A DNA stretch of 64,000 bases from Streptomyces sp. SAI-127 (GTDB lineage Bacteria; Actinomycetota; Actinomycetes; Streptomycetales; Streptomycetaceae): positions 3,348,001 through 3,412,000 of the forward strand of contig NZ_JARXYJ010000001.1 in the NCBI RefSeq assembly GCF_029894425.1, read 5' to 3'. Position 1 is the stretch's first letter; the number at the start of each line of letters is the position of its first letter. The translations under genes and the position numbers were made by a program. The notes below the pieces were generated by a model. That model was not told the DNA's origin. It saw only the letters and a list, made by a program, of their open reading frames with translations, and searched no databases. Shown piece by piece: positions 1-8,334 of the stretch.

Positions 1-1091
1 GGCTCGTCCCACTCGTCGGCGTCGGCGAAAACGTCCTCGGCCATCCGGACCGCCCTCTTGCACTTGCCGGGCTGCCCCATGTTGGCGTAGGCGCGTGCCT
101 CCATCGCATACAGCATCGACTGGGTGCGGGGGCTCGCACAGTCCCGGCTGCCGTACTGCGCGAGGTGGATCAGCTCCAGGGCGTCCTCGGGCCGCCCGAG
201 GTGGATCATCTGACGGCTCATGCTGGACAGGACATAGGAGCCGAGCGGCTTGTCGCCTGCCTCCTTGGCCGCGTGCAGGGCGAGGACGAAGTACTTCTGC
301 GCGGTGGGCTGCAGTCCCACGTCGTACGACATCCAGCCCGCGAGTTCCGCCAGTTCGGCGGCGACCTTGAACAGCCTGCGGGTGGTGGTCTCGGGCTGGG
401 GCTCCTGGAGGAGGTCCGTCACCTCGTGCAACTGACCGACGACCGCCTTGCGGCGCAGGCCGCCGCCGCACTGGGCGTCCCACTGGCGGAACATCTCGGT
501 CGTCGACTCGAGGAGGTCGAGCTCGGGCCGGGAGAGACGGCCGACGCGCCGGGACGCGGCGGGGTCGGGTTCCCGGTGCGGGGTGGCGGCGGGCCCGGGG
601 ACGAGCCAGCGCTGCATGGGCTCGATGAGGGACGGGCCCGCGGACAGGACCAGCGAGGTCCCGAGGAAGCCGCGCCGCGCCAGCATGAGGTCGCTGCGCG
701 AGAACTCGCTGAGCAGGGCCACGGTCTGCGGGCCCGTCCAGGGCAGGTCGACCCCGGTCGCGGACGGTGACTGGCGGGCGGCGCGCAGTCCGAGGTCCTC
801 GACGGAGACGACGCATCCGAACCGCTCGGAGAACAGCTCGGACAGGATCCTGGGGATGGGTTCGCGGGGGTTCTCGCCGTCCAGCCAGCGGCGCACCCGC
901 GAGGTGTCGGTGGAGATGTGGTTGGCCCCCAACTGGCGGGCCCTGCGGTTGACCTGGCGGGCGAGCTCGCCCTTCGACCAGCCGCTGCGCTCGAACCAGG
1001 AGGTGAGCAACTCGTTGGGGCGTTTGTCGGCCTGGGAGGAGCTTTGCGCGGCGCTCCCGGCGCCCGTCCCGCTTCCGCTGTTGCCGCCCAC
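1..1091 (-). CDS. nsdA: NsdA, negative regulator of differentiation (5' part; runs off window)
   Basis: The first 363 codons are present and the 3' end lies beyond base 1. The GTG at 1091 is chosen because a G-rich ribosome site (GGGATGGGGG) precedes it and the protein begins GGNSGSGTG, as I recall for NsdA of S. coelicolor. After a Gly/Ser-rich leader comes a helix-turn-helix-like segment (residues about 25-80, SWFERSGWSKGELARQV, then RVRRWLDGENPREPIP). This is followed by helical, TPR-like repeats rich in Leu/Ala pairs (AAELAELAGWMSYDVG, AYANMGQPGKC). In S. coelicolor NsdA represses sporulation and antibiotic production, and its molecular partners are not evident here. Family assignment is confident. 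Confidence 0.93.
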   Translation of the reverse strand, partial: MGGNSGSGTGAGSAAQSSSQADKRPNELLTSWFERSGWSKGELARQVNRRARQLGANHISTDTSRVRRWLDGENPREPIPRILSELFSERFGCVVSVEDLGLRAARQSPSATGVDLPWTGPQTVALLSEFSRSDLMLARRGFLGTSLVLSAGPSLIEPMQRWLVPGPAATPHREPDPAASRRVGRLSRPELDLLESTTEMFRQWDAQCGGGLRRKAVVGQLHEVTDLLQEPQPETTTRRLFKVAAELAELAGWMSYDVGLQPTAQKYFVLALHAAKEAGDKPLGSYVLSSMSRQMIHLGRPEDALELIHLAQYGSRDCASPRTQSMLYAMEARAYANMGQPGKCKRAVRMAEDVFADADEWDE

Positions 1092-1525
1092 TGGAACGCC
1101 CCCATCCCTGAGACCACTTGTCGCCGAGTGCGCCAAGCCTTATCAGAATGCCGGTAAATACGGCCGTTCGTCCGGCAGTTGTCAGCCTTCGAACGAGGAG
1201 CCGACTTGCCACCGGCATACCCACAAGTGCATGTGCCCCCAGGACTCGTGCACTCAAAGTAATCCTACGATCACGCGTCCAGCCATGGCGATCCCGGAAA
1301 CGCCACCATTCGCCACCCCTTCGAATGAACCTACGGTCGCCTCCACACGATTCACTTGACATAGACCGAGCAGGGGTAGGCGGAGCGGTGCACTCAGGGG
1401 CGCACATGACCCAGCGCACCACCCGGGGCACCTCCGAGCGCCGACATCGCCCGGAAGAAGCAACGGAGAGTGACTGGCCGCGTCCGTCGCGTAACCACCG
1501 GCGCGCTGGACCCGTTGGAGGGGGC
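1092..1525. other. Divergent intergenic region nsdA / primase-like gene
   Basis: These 434 bases separate two divergent genes and must hold both promoters. The stretch 1130-1400 is less G+C-rich than the surrounding genes. A TTGACA hexamer lies at 1356-1361, reading toward the plus-strand gene, but no convincing -10 box sits at the usual distance. No RNA gene or coding sequence could be supported. Confidence 0.4.
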
Positions 1526-2182
1526 ATGGGCTTCACGATCGGCGGCATTCGGGAGATCCGTTCCGGTACCCGCAGGCGCGGCCGCTCCTCGGAGTGCACC
1601 ACCGTGGCCGAGTTCACCGGACTCTGGGGCTGGGACGTCGTCCCGGGCGCGCGCGCTTCTGCCGGCGCCTGCTCCTGCGGCCGCGCGGACTGCCTTTACC
1701 CCGGCGCCCACCCCCTCGACTTCGCACCCCCGGTCCCGGCCGGGGCCACCCTCGACGACGTGACCAAGGCGTGGTCCGAGTTCCCCGGCGCCTCGGTGAT
1801 GCTGCCCGTCGGCCGTGCCTTCGACGTCATCGAGGTCGCCGAGCCGGCCGGGCGCCGCGCCCTGGTCCGCCTGGAGCGCATGGGCCTCCCCCTCGGCCCG
1901 GTGACCGCGACCCCCGAGGGCCGCGCCCAGTTCTTCGTCGCCCCCGGCGCCGCGTCCGACCTGAGCGAGCTCCTCTACCGCATGGGCTGGGACGACGCCG
2001 CCTCCCTCGACCTGCGCGGCCTGGGCTCCGGCAGCCACATCACGGCTCCGCCCTCGGACCGCGGCGGCCTGGGTCCGGTCCAGTGGCTGCGCCCGCCTTC
2101 CCTGGACACGGCGACCAAGCCGCCGGCGGCCCGTCTGCTGCTGGGGACGCTGGCCTACGTGGCACACCGGTCACGGGCATAG
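1526..2182 (+). CDS. Primase/polymerase-like protein (bifunctional DNA primase/polymerase N-terminal family)
   Basis: A 218-residue protein. The ATG at 1526 follows a strong GGAGGGGG site. Residues about 27-60 contain the family's opening pattern: a Gly-Trp-Asp-Val-Val-Pro segment, then ACSCGRADCLYPGAHPLD, the Cys-Ser-Cys-Gly and Pro-Gly-x-His-Pro elements typical of actinobacterial prim-pol-like proteins. No helicase or C-terminal domain follows, so it is a stand-alone N-terminal domain. Catalytic acidic residues of true primases could not be located with certainty, so polymerase activity is unproven. It is divergent from nsdA, as in S. coelicolor, and converges on ftsY with a shared terminator. 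Confidence 0.8.
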   Translation: MGFTIGGIREIRSGTRRRGRSSECTTVAEFTGLWGWDVVPGARASAGACSCGRADCLYPGAHPLDFAPPVPAGATLDDVTKAWSEFPGASVMLPVGRAFDVIEVAEPAGRRALVRLERMGLPLGPVTATPEGRAQFFVAPGAASDLSELLYRMGWDDAASLDLRGLGSGSHITAPPSDRGGLGPVQWLRPPSLDTATKPPAARLLLGTLAYVAHRSRA

Positions 2183-2193
2183 ACGAACTCGGC

Positions 2194-2233
2194 GAAGCGC
2201 CCGCTCCCCACTGCATCCGGGGGCGGGCGCTTC
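2194..2233. terminator. Bidirectional hairpin between convergent genes
   Basis: An 11-bp perfect stem (GAAGCGCCCGC / GCGGGCGCTTC) is extended by an inner CCCC/GGGG pairing. It lies 12 bases after one stop codon and 65 bases before the ftsY stop, the usual position of a shared terminator. Confidence 0.75.
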
Positions 2234-2297
2234 TTCGCGTTCCACCGCTTCTCACTCGCCGCGTGTACGGCGTCTCACGCGCCGGCCGTATGGCGCC

Positions 2298-3491
2298 TCA
2301 GTCGCCGATCAGCGCATCCACGAACGCCTCCGGCTCGAACGGCGCCAGGTCGTCGGCGCCCTCTCCGAGGCCGATCAGCTTGACCGGCACGCCCAGTTCA
2401 CGCTGGACCGCGACCACGATGCCGCCCTTGGCCGTGCCGTCCAGCTTGGTCAGGACGATGCCGGTGATGTCGACGACCTCGGCGAAGACGCGGGCCTGCA
2501 CCAGGCCGTTCTGGCCGGTGGTGGCGTCCAGGACCAGCAGCACCTCGTCGAGCGGGGCGTGCTTCTCGACGACCCGCTTGACCTTGCCGAGCTCATCCAT
2601 GAGACCGGTCTTGGTGTGCAGCCGCCCCGCGGTGTCGATGAGGACCACGTCGACCCCCATCTCCTTGCCCTCCTTCACCGCGTCGAAGGCGACGGAGGCG
2701 GGGTCGCCGCCCTCGGGTCCGCGCACGGTGTGGGCGCCCACCCGCTCGCCCCAGGTCTGGAGCTGGTCGGCGGCCGCGGCACGGAAGGTGTCCGCGGCAC
2801 CCAGGACCACGCTCCGTCCGTCGGCCACGAGCACGCGCGCGAGCTTGCCGGTGGTGGTGGTCTTGCCGGTGCCGTTGACGCCGACGACCATCACGATGCC
2901 CGGCTTGCGCTCCGCTGGCTCGGTCTTCACCGTGCGGTCGACCTGGGTGCCGACCAGCTTGAGCAGTTCCTCGCGCAGCAGCCCGCGCAGTTCGTCCGGG
3001 GTGCGCGTGCCGAGCACCTTCACCCGCTCGCGCAGCCCGTCGACCAGCTCCTGGGTGGGGGCCACTCCGACGTCGGCGGTGAGGAGGGTGTCCTCGATCT
3101 CCTCCCAGGTGTCGTCGTCGAGGTGCTCGCGCGACAGGAGCGTGAGCAGCCCCTTGCCGAGCGCGTTCTGCGAGCGGGAGAGCCGGGAGCGCAGACGGAC
3201 CAGGCGGCCGGCGGTGGGCTCCGGGACTTCGATCTCGGTCGGGGGGAGCTCTTCTACGACGGGCGGCGCCGAGCCGTCCGGAAGGTCGACCTCCTCTATG
3301 GTCCGGCGCGGTTCGTCGCGCGGCGTCTCGGCCTCGTCGCCGACGTGCGGCTCGGCCGGAGGGGCGGTGATGTCGGGCGCGGCGGGAGGCGGCGGGGGCA
3401 GCGGCTTCTTGCGCCGACTGCCGACGACGAGCCCGCCGAGCACACCGAGCACGACCACGGCGATGACTACAGCAAGGATGACGGTTTCCAT
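2298..3491 (-). CDS. ftsY: FtsY, signal recognition particle receptor GTPase
   Basis: A 397-residue SRP receptor that docks SRP-ribosome complexes at the membrane for co-translational insertion. The start at 3491 places the hydrophobic helix (VILAVVIAVVVLGVLGGLVV) at the very N-terminus, as in other actinobacterial FtsY; an in-frame start at 3512 would add 7 residues. An acidic Pro/Glu-rich linker (about 30-100) leads to the helical N domain and the G domain: G1 GVNGTGKTTT, the DTAGRLH motif, and TKLDGTAKGG near the C-terminus. The gene stands alone here, with ffh elsewhere, and converges on the primase-like gene. Identification is firm. Confidence 0.97.
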   Translation of the reverse strand: METVILAVVIAVVVLGVLGGLVVGSRRKKPLPPPPPAAPDITAPPAEPHVGDEAETPRDEPRRTIEEVDLPDGSAPPVVEELPPTEIEVPEPTAGRLVRLRSRLSRSQNALGKGLLTLLSREHLDDDTWEEIEDTLLTADVGVAPTQELVDGLRERVKVLGTRTPDELRGLLREELLKLVGTQVDRTVKTEPAERKPGIVMVVGVNGTGKTTTTGKLARVLVADGRSVVLGAADTFRAAAADQLQTWGERVGAHTVRGPEGGDPASVAFDAVKEGKEMGVDVVLIDTAGRLHTKTGLMDELGKVKRVVEKHAPLDEVLLVLDATTGQNGLVQARVFAEVVDITGIVLTKLDGTAKGGIVVAVQRELGVPVKLIGLGEGADDLAPFEPEAFVDALIGD

Positions 3492-3555
3492 AACGCACCC
3501 AGTATCAGCCATGGGTCACGGCCGAACCCAGCTCGTGTTTTCACACGGGCAAAAT

Positions 3556-3573
3556 AGCCACAAAATGGCTTTT
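3556..3573. other. Small AT-rich hairpin in the ftsY/permease divergent promoter region
   Basis: AGCCA-CAAAA-TGGCT followed by TTT lies in an unusually A/T-rich stretch (3540-3590) between ftsY and the decayed permease. It could be a promoter-proximal operator or the remains of the permease leader. Function unknown. Confidence 0.35.
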
Positions 3574-3600
3574 AGTAGGACTAATGTGCGATGACTGCCC

Positions 3601-4884
3601 ATGAGCGGTCTCGAAACCCACGGCCTCGAACAGATCCCCGAGGCCGAGCGCACCGCGAAGACACGTGAGCTCTTCCCCACCTGGGTCGCCGCCCTCGACT
3701 TCTGGCAGACCCTGGTCGTCGGCGTCACCGCGCCGATCGTGTCGTACGGCCTGGTCGGGCTGATCTCAATCGCCGGCAAGCGCGGCGGCGCGCCCGGCAT
3801 GGCGCTGTCCCGGGCGGTGTTCGGACAGCGGGGCAATCTGCTGCCCGGGGCGCTGATCTGGGTCGCCCGCTGGGGCTGGGAGACGATCAACGCGGTGACC
3901 GGTGCCTACGCGCTGATCGTCGTGACGCTGCTGCTCTATCAAGGCCGTGCAGAGGTGCGCCACGTGGGCATCCTGGCTGTTCGGCGCCTTCTCCGTCCTC
4001 GTGCTCGCCCGTCTGGTCGTCGACACGGACTGGGGTGAGGTCTTCGGGCGGGGCGCGGGACCGGCGTCGGCGATGATCACGGCCGTCGGTCTGGTCGCCG
4101 CGGGCGGGATCAGCTGGGTGCCCTCCTCCCCCGACTTCACGCGCCATCTGCCGGGTACGGCCTCCTCGGCCGCGATCGTACGCAACACGGTGGGCGGCGC
4201 CGGCGTCGTCGTCCTGCCGCTGCTCCTCATGGGCATGGTCATGGCGTCCGCGACCCCGGACCTGGCCTCCGCCCCCGACCCGGTCTCCTTTCTGGGCGAG
4301 ATCCTTCCGCTCTGGCTCGCCGTCCCCTACCCCCTGATCGCCCTGGCCGGCACGCTGCTGATCAACTCGATGTCCATGTACTCCGCGGGCTTCACCGCGC
4401 AGACCCTCGGCTTCCGTGTCCCGCGGCACTGGGCGGTCTCGGCCAACGCGGTGATCTCGCTGGTCCTCGGCGGCATCCTCATGCTGGCCGCGAAAGCTTC
4501 ATGGGCACGTTCGTGGCCTTCCTCTCCCTTCTCGCGGTGGCCTTCTCGGCCTGGGCCGGGGTCTTCGGCGCGGACCTGCTGCGCCGTACGTCGTACGACG
4601 GCGAGGCGCTGCTCGACACGACACGGACGAGCGCCTACTGGTACCGGGGCGGCTTCAGCCCGGCGGCCCTCACCGCGTGGGCGGCCGGGCTCGGCGCCGG
4701 GCTGCTGTTCACCACCTCCGACTGGTTCACCGGCCCGCTCGCCTCGAACAACCCGATGGGCGAGTACGGCCTCGGCTGGGCGGCGACGATCGTGATCTCG
4801 GGGCTGCTGTACACGGTCATGCCGAAGCCGGCGGTCGTCGAACCGGCCGGGCGGACGACTGAACGAGTCGACGCCGCAACCTGA
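3601..4884 (+). pseudogene. Decayed NCS1-family nucleobase (cytosine) permease
   Basis: Three reading frames are needed to follow this one protein. 3601 to about 3945 gives the N-terminal part (APIVSYGLVGLISIAGKRGG); about 3950-4495 in another frame gives the middle (SMYSAGFTAQTLGFRVPRHW); 4501-4884 gives the C-terminal part (AYWYRGGFSPAALTAW, ending VMPKPAVVEP). The breaks lie near 3945 and 4495. Compared with intact NCS1 permeases, about 15 residues appear missing near residue 32 and roughly 35 near the first break. These losses would delete transmembrane segments, so the gene cannot encode a working transporter. Codon use is still that of the host, which suggests recent decay. Confidence 0.85.
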
Positions 4885-5154
4885 TCCGCGACTCGGCGCC
4901 CGCTCTCGTGCCGGGCGGCGCGGGCCCCGGAGCGCACCCGACCGCATCGGTCCTCGGCCTTCTGCGACGGGTTCGGGTGGCGCCTCCCGGCTGTGGATCA
5001 CGCGTGCCGTGGAGGACAGCCCGCCCCGACTGGGGACGGACCAGTGCGCCGCACCACAGCAGGGCCTGCCGGCGCCGCGTGTTCCCCTTGATGCCCGTGA
5101 CATCGGCGGCCCGGGATCCGCCCTACGGCCCGCGCGTGCCGCCGCCATGGCAAT

Positions 5155-5169
5155 CTGACGCCTCGTCAG
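5155..5169. promoter_or_regulatory. Perfect 15-base palindrome upstream of the LLM oxidoreductase gene; region 4885-5210 otherwise empty
   Basis: CTGACG-CCT-CGTCAG is a perfect inverted repeat 41 bases before the ATG at 5211. The form, two 6-base arms with 3 bases between, is that of a TetR-type operator. No regulator gene is adjacent. The rest of 4885-5154, after the decayed permease, contains no supportable gene. Confidence 0.55.
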
Positions 5170-5210
5170 CTACCGTCCCCGCACCACCCGCCCGGTGAAG
5201 GGAGACCCCC

Positions 5211-6182
5211 ATGCCCGTCACGGTCGTCCGTTTCAACCTCGTCGAGCCCGGCGCGACGCCCGCCTCTCTCAGCGCCCGCTACCGGGCCGCCCTGGACATG
5301 GCCGCGTACGCCGACGAGCACGGGATCACCACCGTGCAGACCGAGGAGCACCACGGTGTCGACAACAACTGGCTGCCGTCGCCGTTCGCCTTCGCCGGCG
5401 CGGTGTTCGGCGCCACGCGGAGGATCGCGGTCACCGTCTCCGCCGTGATCGGCCCGCTGCACGACCCTCTCCGCCTGGCCGAGGAGATCGCCGTACTGGA
5501 TCTGCTGAGCGGCGGACGACTGGTGACGGTCGCCGGGATCGGGTACCGACCCGAGGAGTACGCCCTGTTCGACGTGGAGTGGAAGCGGCGGGGCCGGCTG
5601 CAGGACGAGCTGCTGGAGACCCTGCTGAAGGCCTGGACCGGCGAGGAGTTCGAGTACCGGGGTCGTACGGTACGGATCACCCCGCGCCCCTTCACCGACC
5701 CGCACCCCCTCCTCCTGGTCGGCGGCTCCTCCCGGGCCGCCGCCCGCCGGGCCGCCCGTCTGGGCCTGCCGTTCTTCCCCAGCGCCCACCTCCCGGAACT
5801 GGAGGCGTACTACAAGGAGCGGCTCGTCGAGTACGGCACCGAGGGCTGGACCATGATGCCGACGGCCGAGACACCGTTGCTGCACATCGCCGAGAACCCG
5901 GACGAGGCGTGGGCGCGTCACGGAGAACACTTCCTCCACGAGGCCCGGACCTACGCCTCCTGGCAGTCCGGCGACATCCGCTCGGCGGTCCGGTCGGCGG
6001 CGGCGAGCGTGGAGGAGCTGCGCGCGGAGGGCGTGTACCGGATCCTGACGCCGGACGAGTGCGTGGAGCAGGGCCTCGACAACCTCGTCCTGCATCCGCT
6101 GGCGGGCGGGATGCCGGTGGAGGAGGGGTGGCGGAGTCTGCGGTTGTTCGCGGAACGGGTGCTTCCGGCACTGAACGGCTGA
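5211..6182 (+). CDS. LLM-class flavin-dependent oxidoreductase
   Basis: A 323-residue luciferase-like TIM-barrel protein. The ATG at 5211 follows GAAGGGAGA. Features of the family are the early VQTEEHHG segment (residues about 43-50), SAVIGPLHDPLRLAEEIAVL with the flavin-binding surroundings, LSGGRLVTVAGIGYRPEEY near residue 105, and PLLLVGGSSRAAARRAARLG near residue 165. Such enzymes use reduced FMN or F420; which one cannot be told from sequence, although F420 synthesis is encoded in this window (cofC). The substrate is unknown. A palindrome upstream suggests repressor control. Confidence 0.88.
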   Translation: MPVTVVRFNLVEPGATPASLSARYRAALDMAAYADEHGITTVQTEEHHGVDNNWLPSPFAFAGAVFGATRRIAVTVSAVIGPLHDPLRLAEEIAVLDLLSGGRLVTVAGIGYRPEEYALFDVEWKRRGRLQDELLETLLKAWTGEEFEYRGRTVRITPRPFTDPHPLLLVGGSSRAAARRAARLGLPFFPSAHLPELEAYYKERLVEYGTEGWTMMPTAETPLLHIAENPDEAWARHGEHFLHEARTYASWQSGDIRSAVRSAAASVEELRAEGVYRILTPDECVEQGLDNLVLHPLAGGMPVEEGWRSLRLFAERVLPALNG

Positions 6183-6234
6183 GCCGGGCGATATCCGGTG
6201 GTCGACGAGGACTCGGCGATGCTCCACTGAGCCC

Positions 6235-6612
6235 ATGAGTCTGTTGGTGGACGTGTTCGTCCGGGAGCCGGACGGCAAGCGGCGGATACTTGACGTGCCG
6301 GACGGCGTGTACCGGTCCGGCGGCTTCGAGTCCTGGCGTACGACGGTGTGGGGTTCGGAGTTCGTGCGCTCGCTCGGTGCGCGCTTCCTGCCCGTACTGG
6401 CCGACCAGGACCTCTATGTCGAGGCCGAGGACGTGCCGGAGTTCCGGCGAGAGATCGCCCTGCTGCACTCCCGTCTCGACGAGGTCGCTCACGGCACGCA
6501 GCGGCCACGGACGGTCGAGGAACACCGCGACGACATCGAGATCCGGCTGCGGATCATCGAGGAGAGCTCCCGCAAGGCCCTGGAGATCGGCGGAGGCGTC
6601 CTCATCTGGTGA
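6235..6612 (+). CDS. Conserved hypothetical protein, 125 residues
   Basis: Not recognised. The protein starts MSLLVDVFVREPDGKR, is mixed alpha/beta at first (residues 1-70) and ends with a charged helical region (EEHRDDIEIRLRIIEESSRKA) and a hydrophobic tail. No signal peptide or membrane helix is present. It lies 52 bases after the oxidoreductase gene on the same strand and may be cotranscribed with it; no clear ribosome site precedes the ATG. Coding is supported by codon use and by strong terminators immediately after its stop codon. Confidence 0.7.
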   Translation: MSLLVDVFVREPDGKRRILDVPDGVYRSGGFESWRTTVWGSEFVRSLGARFLPVLADQDLYVEAEDVPEFRREIALLHSRLDEVAHGTQRPRTVEEHRDDIEIRLRIIEESSRKALEIGGGVLIW

Positions 6613-6630
6613 CCCACACGCACAACACCG

Positions 6631-6667
6631 CCGCCCCCGGTCCAGGCGGTTGCCGGACCGGGGGCGG
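6631..6667. terminator. First of two consecutive hairpins between convergent genes
   Basis: A perfect 13-bp stem, CCGCCCCCGGTCC paired with GGACCGGGGGCGG, with an 11-base loop, 18 bases after the stop of the 125-residue gene. Confidence 0.8.
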
Positions 6668-6676
6668 CGGAGGGTA

Positions 6677-6714
6677 CGGGGAGAAGGGCAGCGGGGTGTT
6701 GGCCCTTCTCCCCG
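6677..6714. terminator. Second of two consecutive hairpins, before the glcP stop
   Basis: A perfect 13-bp stem, CGGGGAGAAGGGC paired with GCCCTTCTCCCCG, with a 12-base loop. It lies 14 bases beyond the glcP stop codon and probably serves glcP, while the first hairpin serves the opposing gene. Confidence 0.8.
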
Positions 6715-6728
6715 GGCTCGCGGGGCCG

Positions 6729-8147
6729 TCAGCCCATCTCCTCCAGCGCCTTGCCCTTCGTCTCCTTGACGTACTTGAGGACGAACGGGATGGAGAGCGC
6801 GGCGAAGACCGTGTAGATCACGTAGGTCACGGAGAGGTTCCAGTCGGCCAGCGACGGGAAGCTCGCGGTGATGGCCCAGTTGGCGATCCACTGCGCGGAC
6901 GCGGCCACGCCGAGCGCGGCGGCGCGGATCCGGTTCGGGAACATCTCGCCGAGGAAGACCCAGACGACCACACCCCAGGACAGGGCGAAGAAGAGGACGA
7001 AGACGTGCGCGGCGATCAGCGCGGTCCAGCCCTGCGCGGCCGGCAGCTTGCCGCCGACCAGGTCGAAGGAGAACGCCCAGGCCTCCAGCGCCAGACCGAT
7101 CACCATGCCGACCGAACCGATCAGGGCGAGCGGCCGGCGGCCGACGCGGTCCACGAAGATCATCGCGATCACGGTGCCGACGATGTTGATGATCGACGTC
7201 GTGAAGGAGTAGAAGAACGAGTCCGTCGGGTCGACGCCGACCGACTGCCACAGCGTCGAGGAGTAGTAGAACGCGACGTTGATGCCGACGAACTGCTGGA
7301 AGACCGAGAGGCCGATACCGACCCAGACGATCGGCTTGAAGAAGAAGCTCCCGCCGAGCAGGTCCTTGAAGGTCGACTTGTGCTCGCTCTTCATGGCGTT
7401 CTCGATCTCGGCCACGCGCGTGTCGAGGTCGATCCTGTCGCCCTCGACCTCCTTGAGGATCTCCCGGGCACGCTCGTGCTTGCCGACGGAGATCAGAAAG
7501 CGCGGGGACTCGGGGATGGCGAAGGAGAGCAGGCCGTAGAGGACGGCCGGGATCACCATGACGCCGAGCATGACCTGCCAGGCCTCGAGGCCCATCAGCT
7601 TGCCGCGCTGGTCACCGCCGGCCGCGTTCAGCAGGCCCCAGTTGACCAGCTGCGAGATGGCGATGCCGATGACGATCGCGGCCTGCTGGAAGGACCCGAG
7701 ACGACCGCGGTAGGCCGGTGGGGCGACCTCGGCGATGTAGGCGGGGCCGATGACCGAGGCCATACCGATGGCGAAGCCGCCGACGATCCGCCAGAACGCC
7801 AGGTCGTACAGGGCGAAGGGCAGCGCCGAGCCGACGGCGCTGACCGTGAAGAGAACGGCCGAGATCTGCATGCACCGGATACGGCCGATGCGGTCCGCGA
7901 TACGTCCCGCGGTCGCCGCGCCGATCGCACAGCCGATCAGGGCGATGGCGATGACCTGCGCCAGGGCCGCGGATCCGATGTCGTAGCGGCCCCGGATGGC
8001 CTCGACGGCGCCGTTGATCACGGAGCTGTCGTAGCCGAAGAGGAAACCGCCCATCGCGGCCGCCGCCGCGATGAAGATGACGTGCCCGAGATGATCGGGG
8101 TGAGCCGCCTGGGCTCCTGACTTGGACGCCTGCTCTGTGCTGGTCAC
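6729..8147 (-). CDS. glcP: GlcP, major glucose permease (MFS sugar porter)
   Basis: A 472-residue, 12-helix sugar:proton symporter of the plasma membrane that imports glucose, which is then phosphorylated by glucokinase. The GTG at 8147 has GAGGAG 7 bases upstream; an in-frame start at 8171 lacks a site. Sugar-porter signatures are present: GGFLFGYDSSVINGA in helix 1, GRIADRIGR after helix 2, PESPRFLISVGKHERA before the central loop, QQFVGINVAFYYSS in helix 7, DRVGRRPLALIGS, and PETKGK-like VKETKGKALEE at the end. The sequence corresponds closely to S. coelicolor GlcP1 as I recall it. A pair of TTCAAGT palindromes upstream suggests regulation. Confidence 0.94.
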   Translation of the reverse strand: MTSTEQASKSGAQAAHPDHLGHVIFIAAAAAMGGFLFGYDSSVINGAVEAIRGRYDIGSAALAQVIAIALIGCAIGAATAGRIADRIGRIRCMQISAVLFTVSAVGSALPFALYDLAFWRIVGGFAIGMASVIGPAYIAEVAPPAYRGRLGSFQQAAIVIGIAISQLVNWGLLNAAGGDQRGKLMGLEAWQVMLGVMVIPAVLYGLLSFAIPESPRFLISVGKHERAREILKEVEGDRIDLDTRVAEIENAMKSEHKSTFKDLLGGSFFFKPIVWVGIGLSVFQQFVGINVAFYYSSTLWQSVGVDPTDSFFYSFTTSIINIVGTVIAMIFVDRVGRRPLALIGSVGMVIGLALEAWAFSFDLVGGKLPAAQGWTALIAAHVFVLFFALSWGVVVWVFLGEMFPNRIRAAALGVAASAQWIANWAITASFPSLADWNLSVTYVIYTVFAALSIPFVLKYVKETKGKALEEMG

Positions 8148-8245
8148 GTGTACTCCTCGGGCCACCGGCAACGCTGCCGGCTGGGGGCGACCCTTCCAGA
8201 TAGGTGGTACCTGAAGGTAAAAACAACATTGCCGAGACTATGCCT

Positions 8246-8320
8246 TCAAGTTTCGAAGTCAAGAGGGCAACCGGTGTGAGATAGGAGGCATGCGTGACCG
8301 ATGCGCGTTCAAGTCTTGAA
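8246..8320 (-). promoter_or_regulatory. Two TTCAAGT-type dyads upstream of glcP
   Basis: TTCAAGTTTCGAA (8246-8258) and TTCAAGTCTTGAA (8308-8320) match at 11 of 13 positions. The second is a perfect palindrome around a central T. They are 62 bases apart, about six helical turns, in the 187-base gap between smc and glcP. The form resembles ROK-family operators, and a ROK regulator has been linked to glcP in S. coelicolor. Binding is inferred, not shown. Confidence 0.55.
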
Positions 8321-8334
8321 GCATTGAAGGAGGG

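Noticed and set aside
165..1359. Plus-strand open frames over nsdA
   Set aside because: NsdA is recognisable on the minus strand; the plus-strand frames have low-complexity Arg/Gly composition and no ribosome sites.
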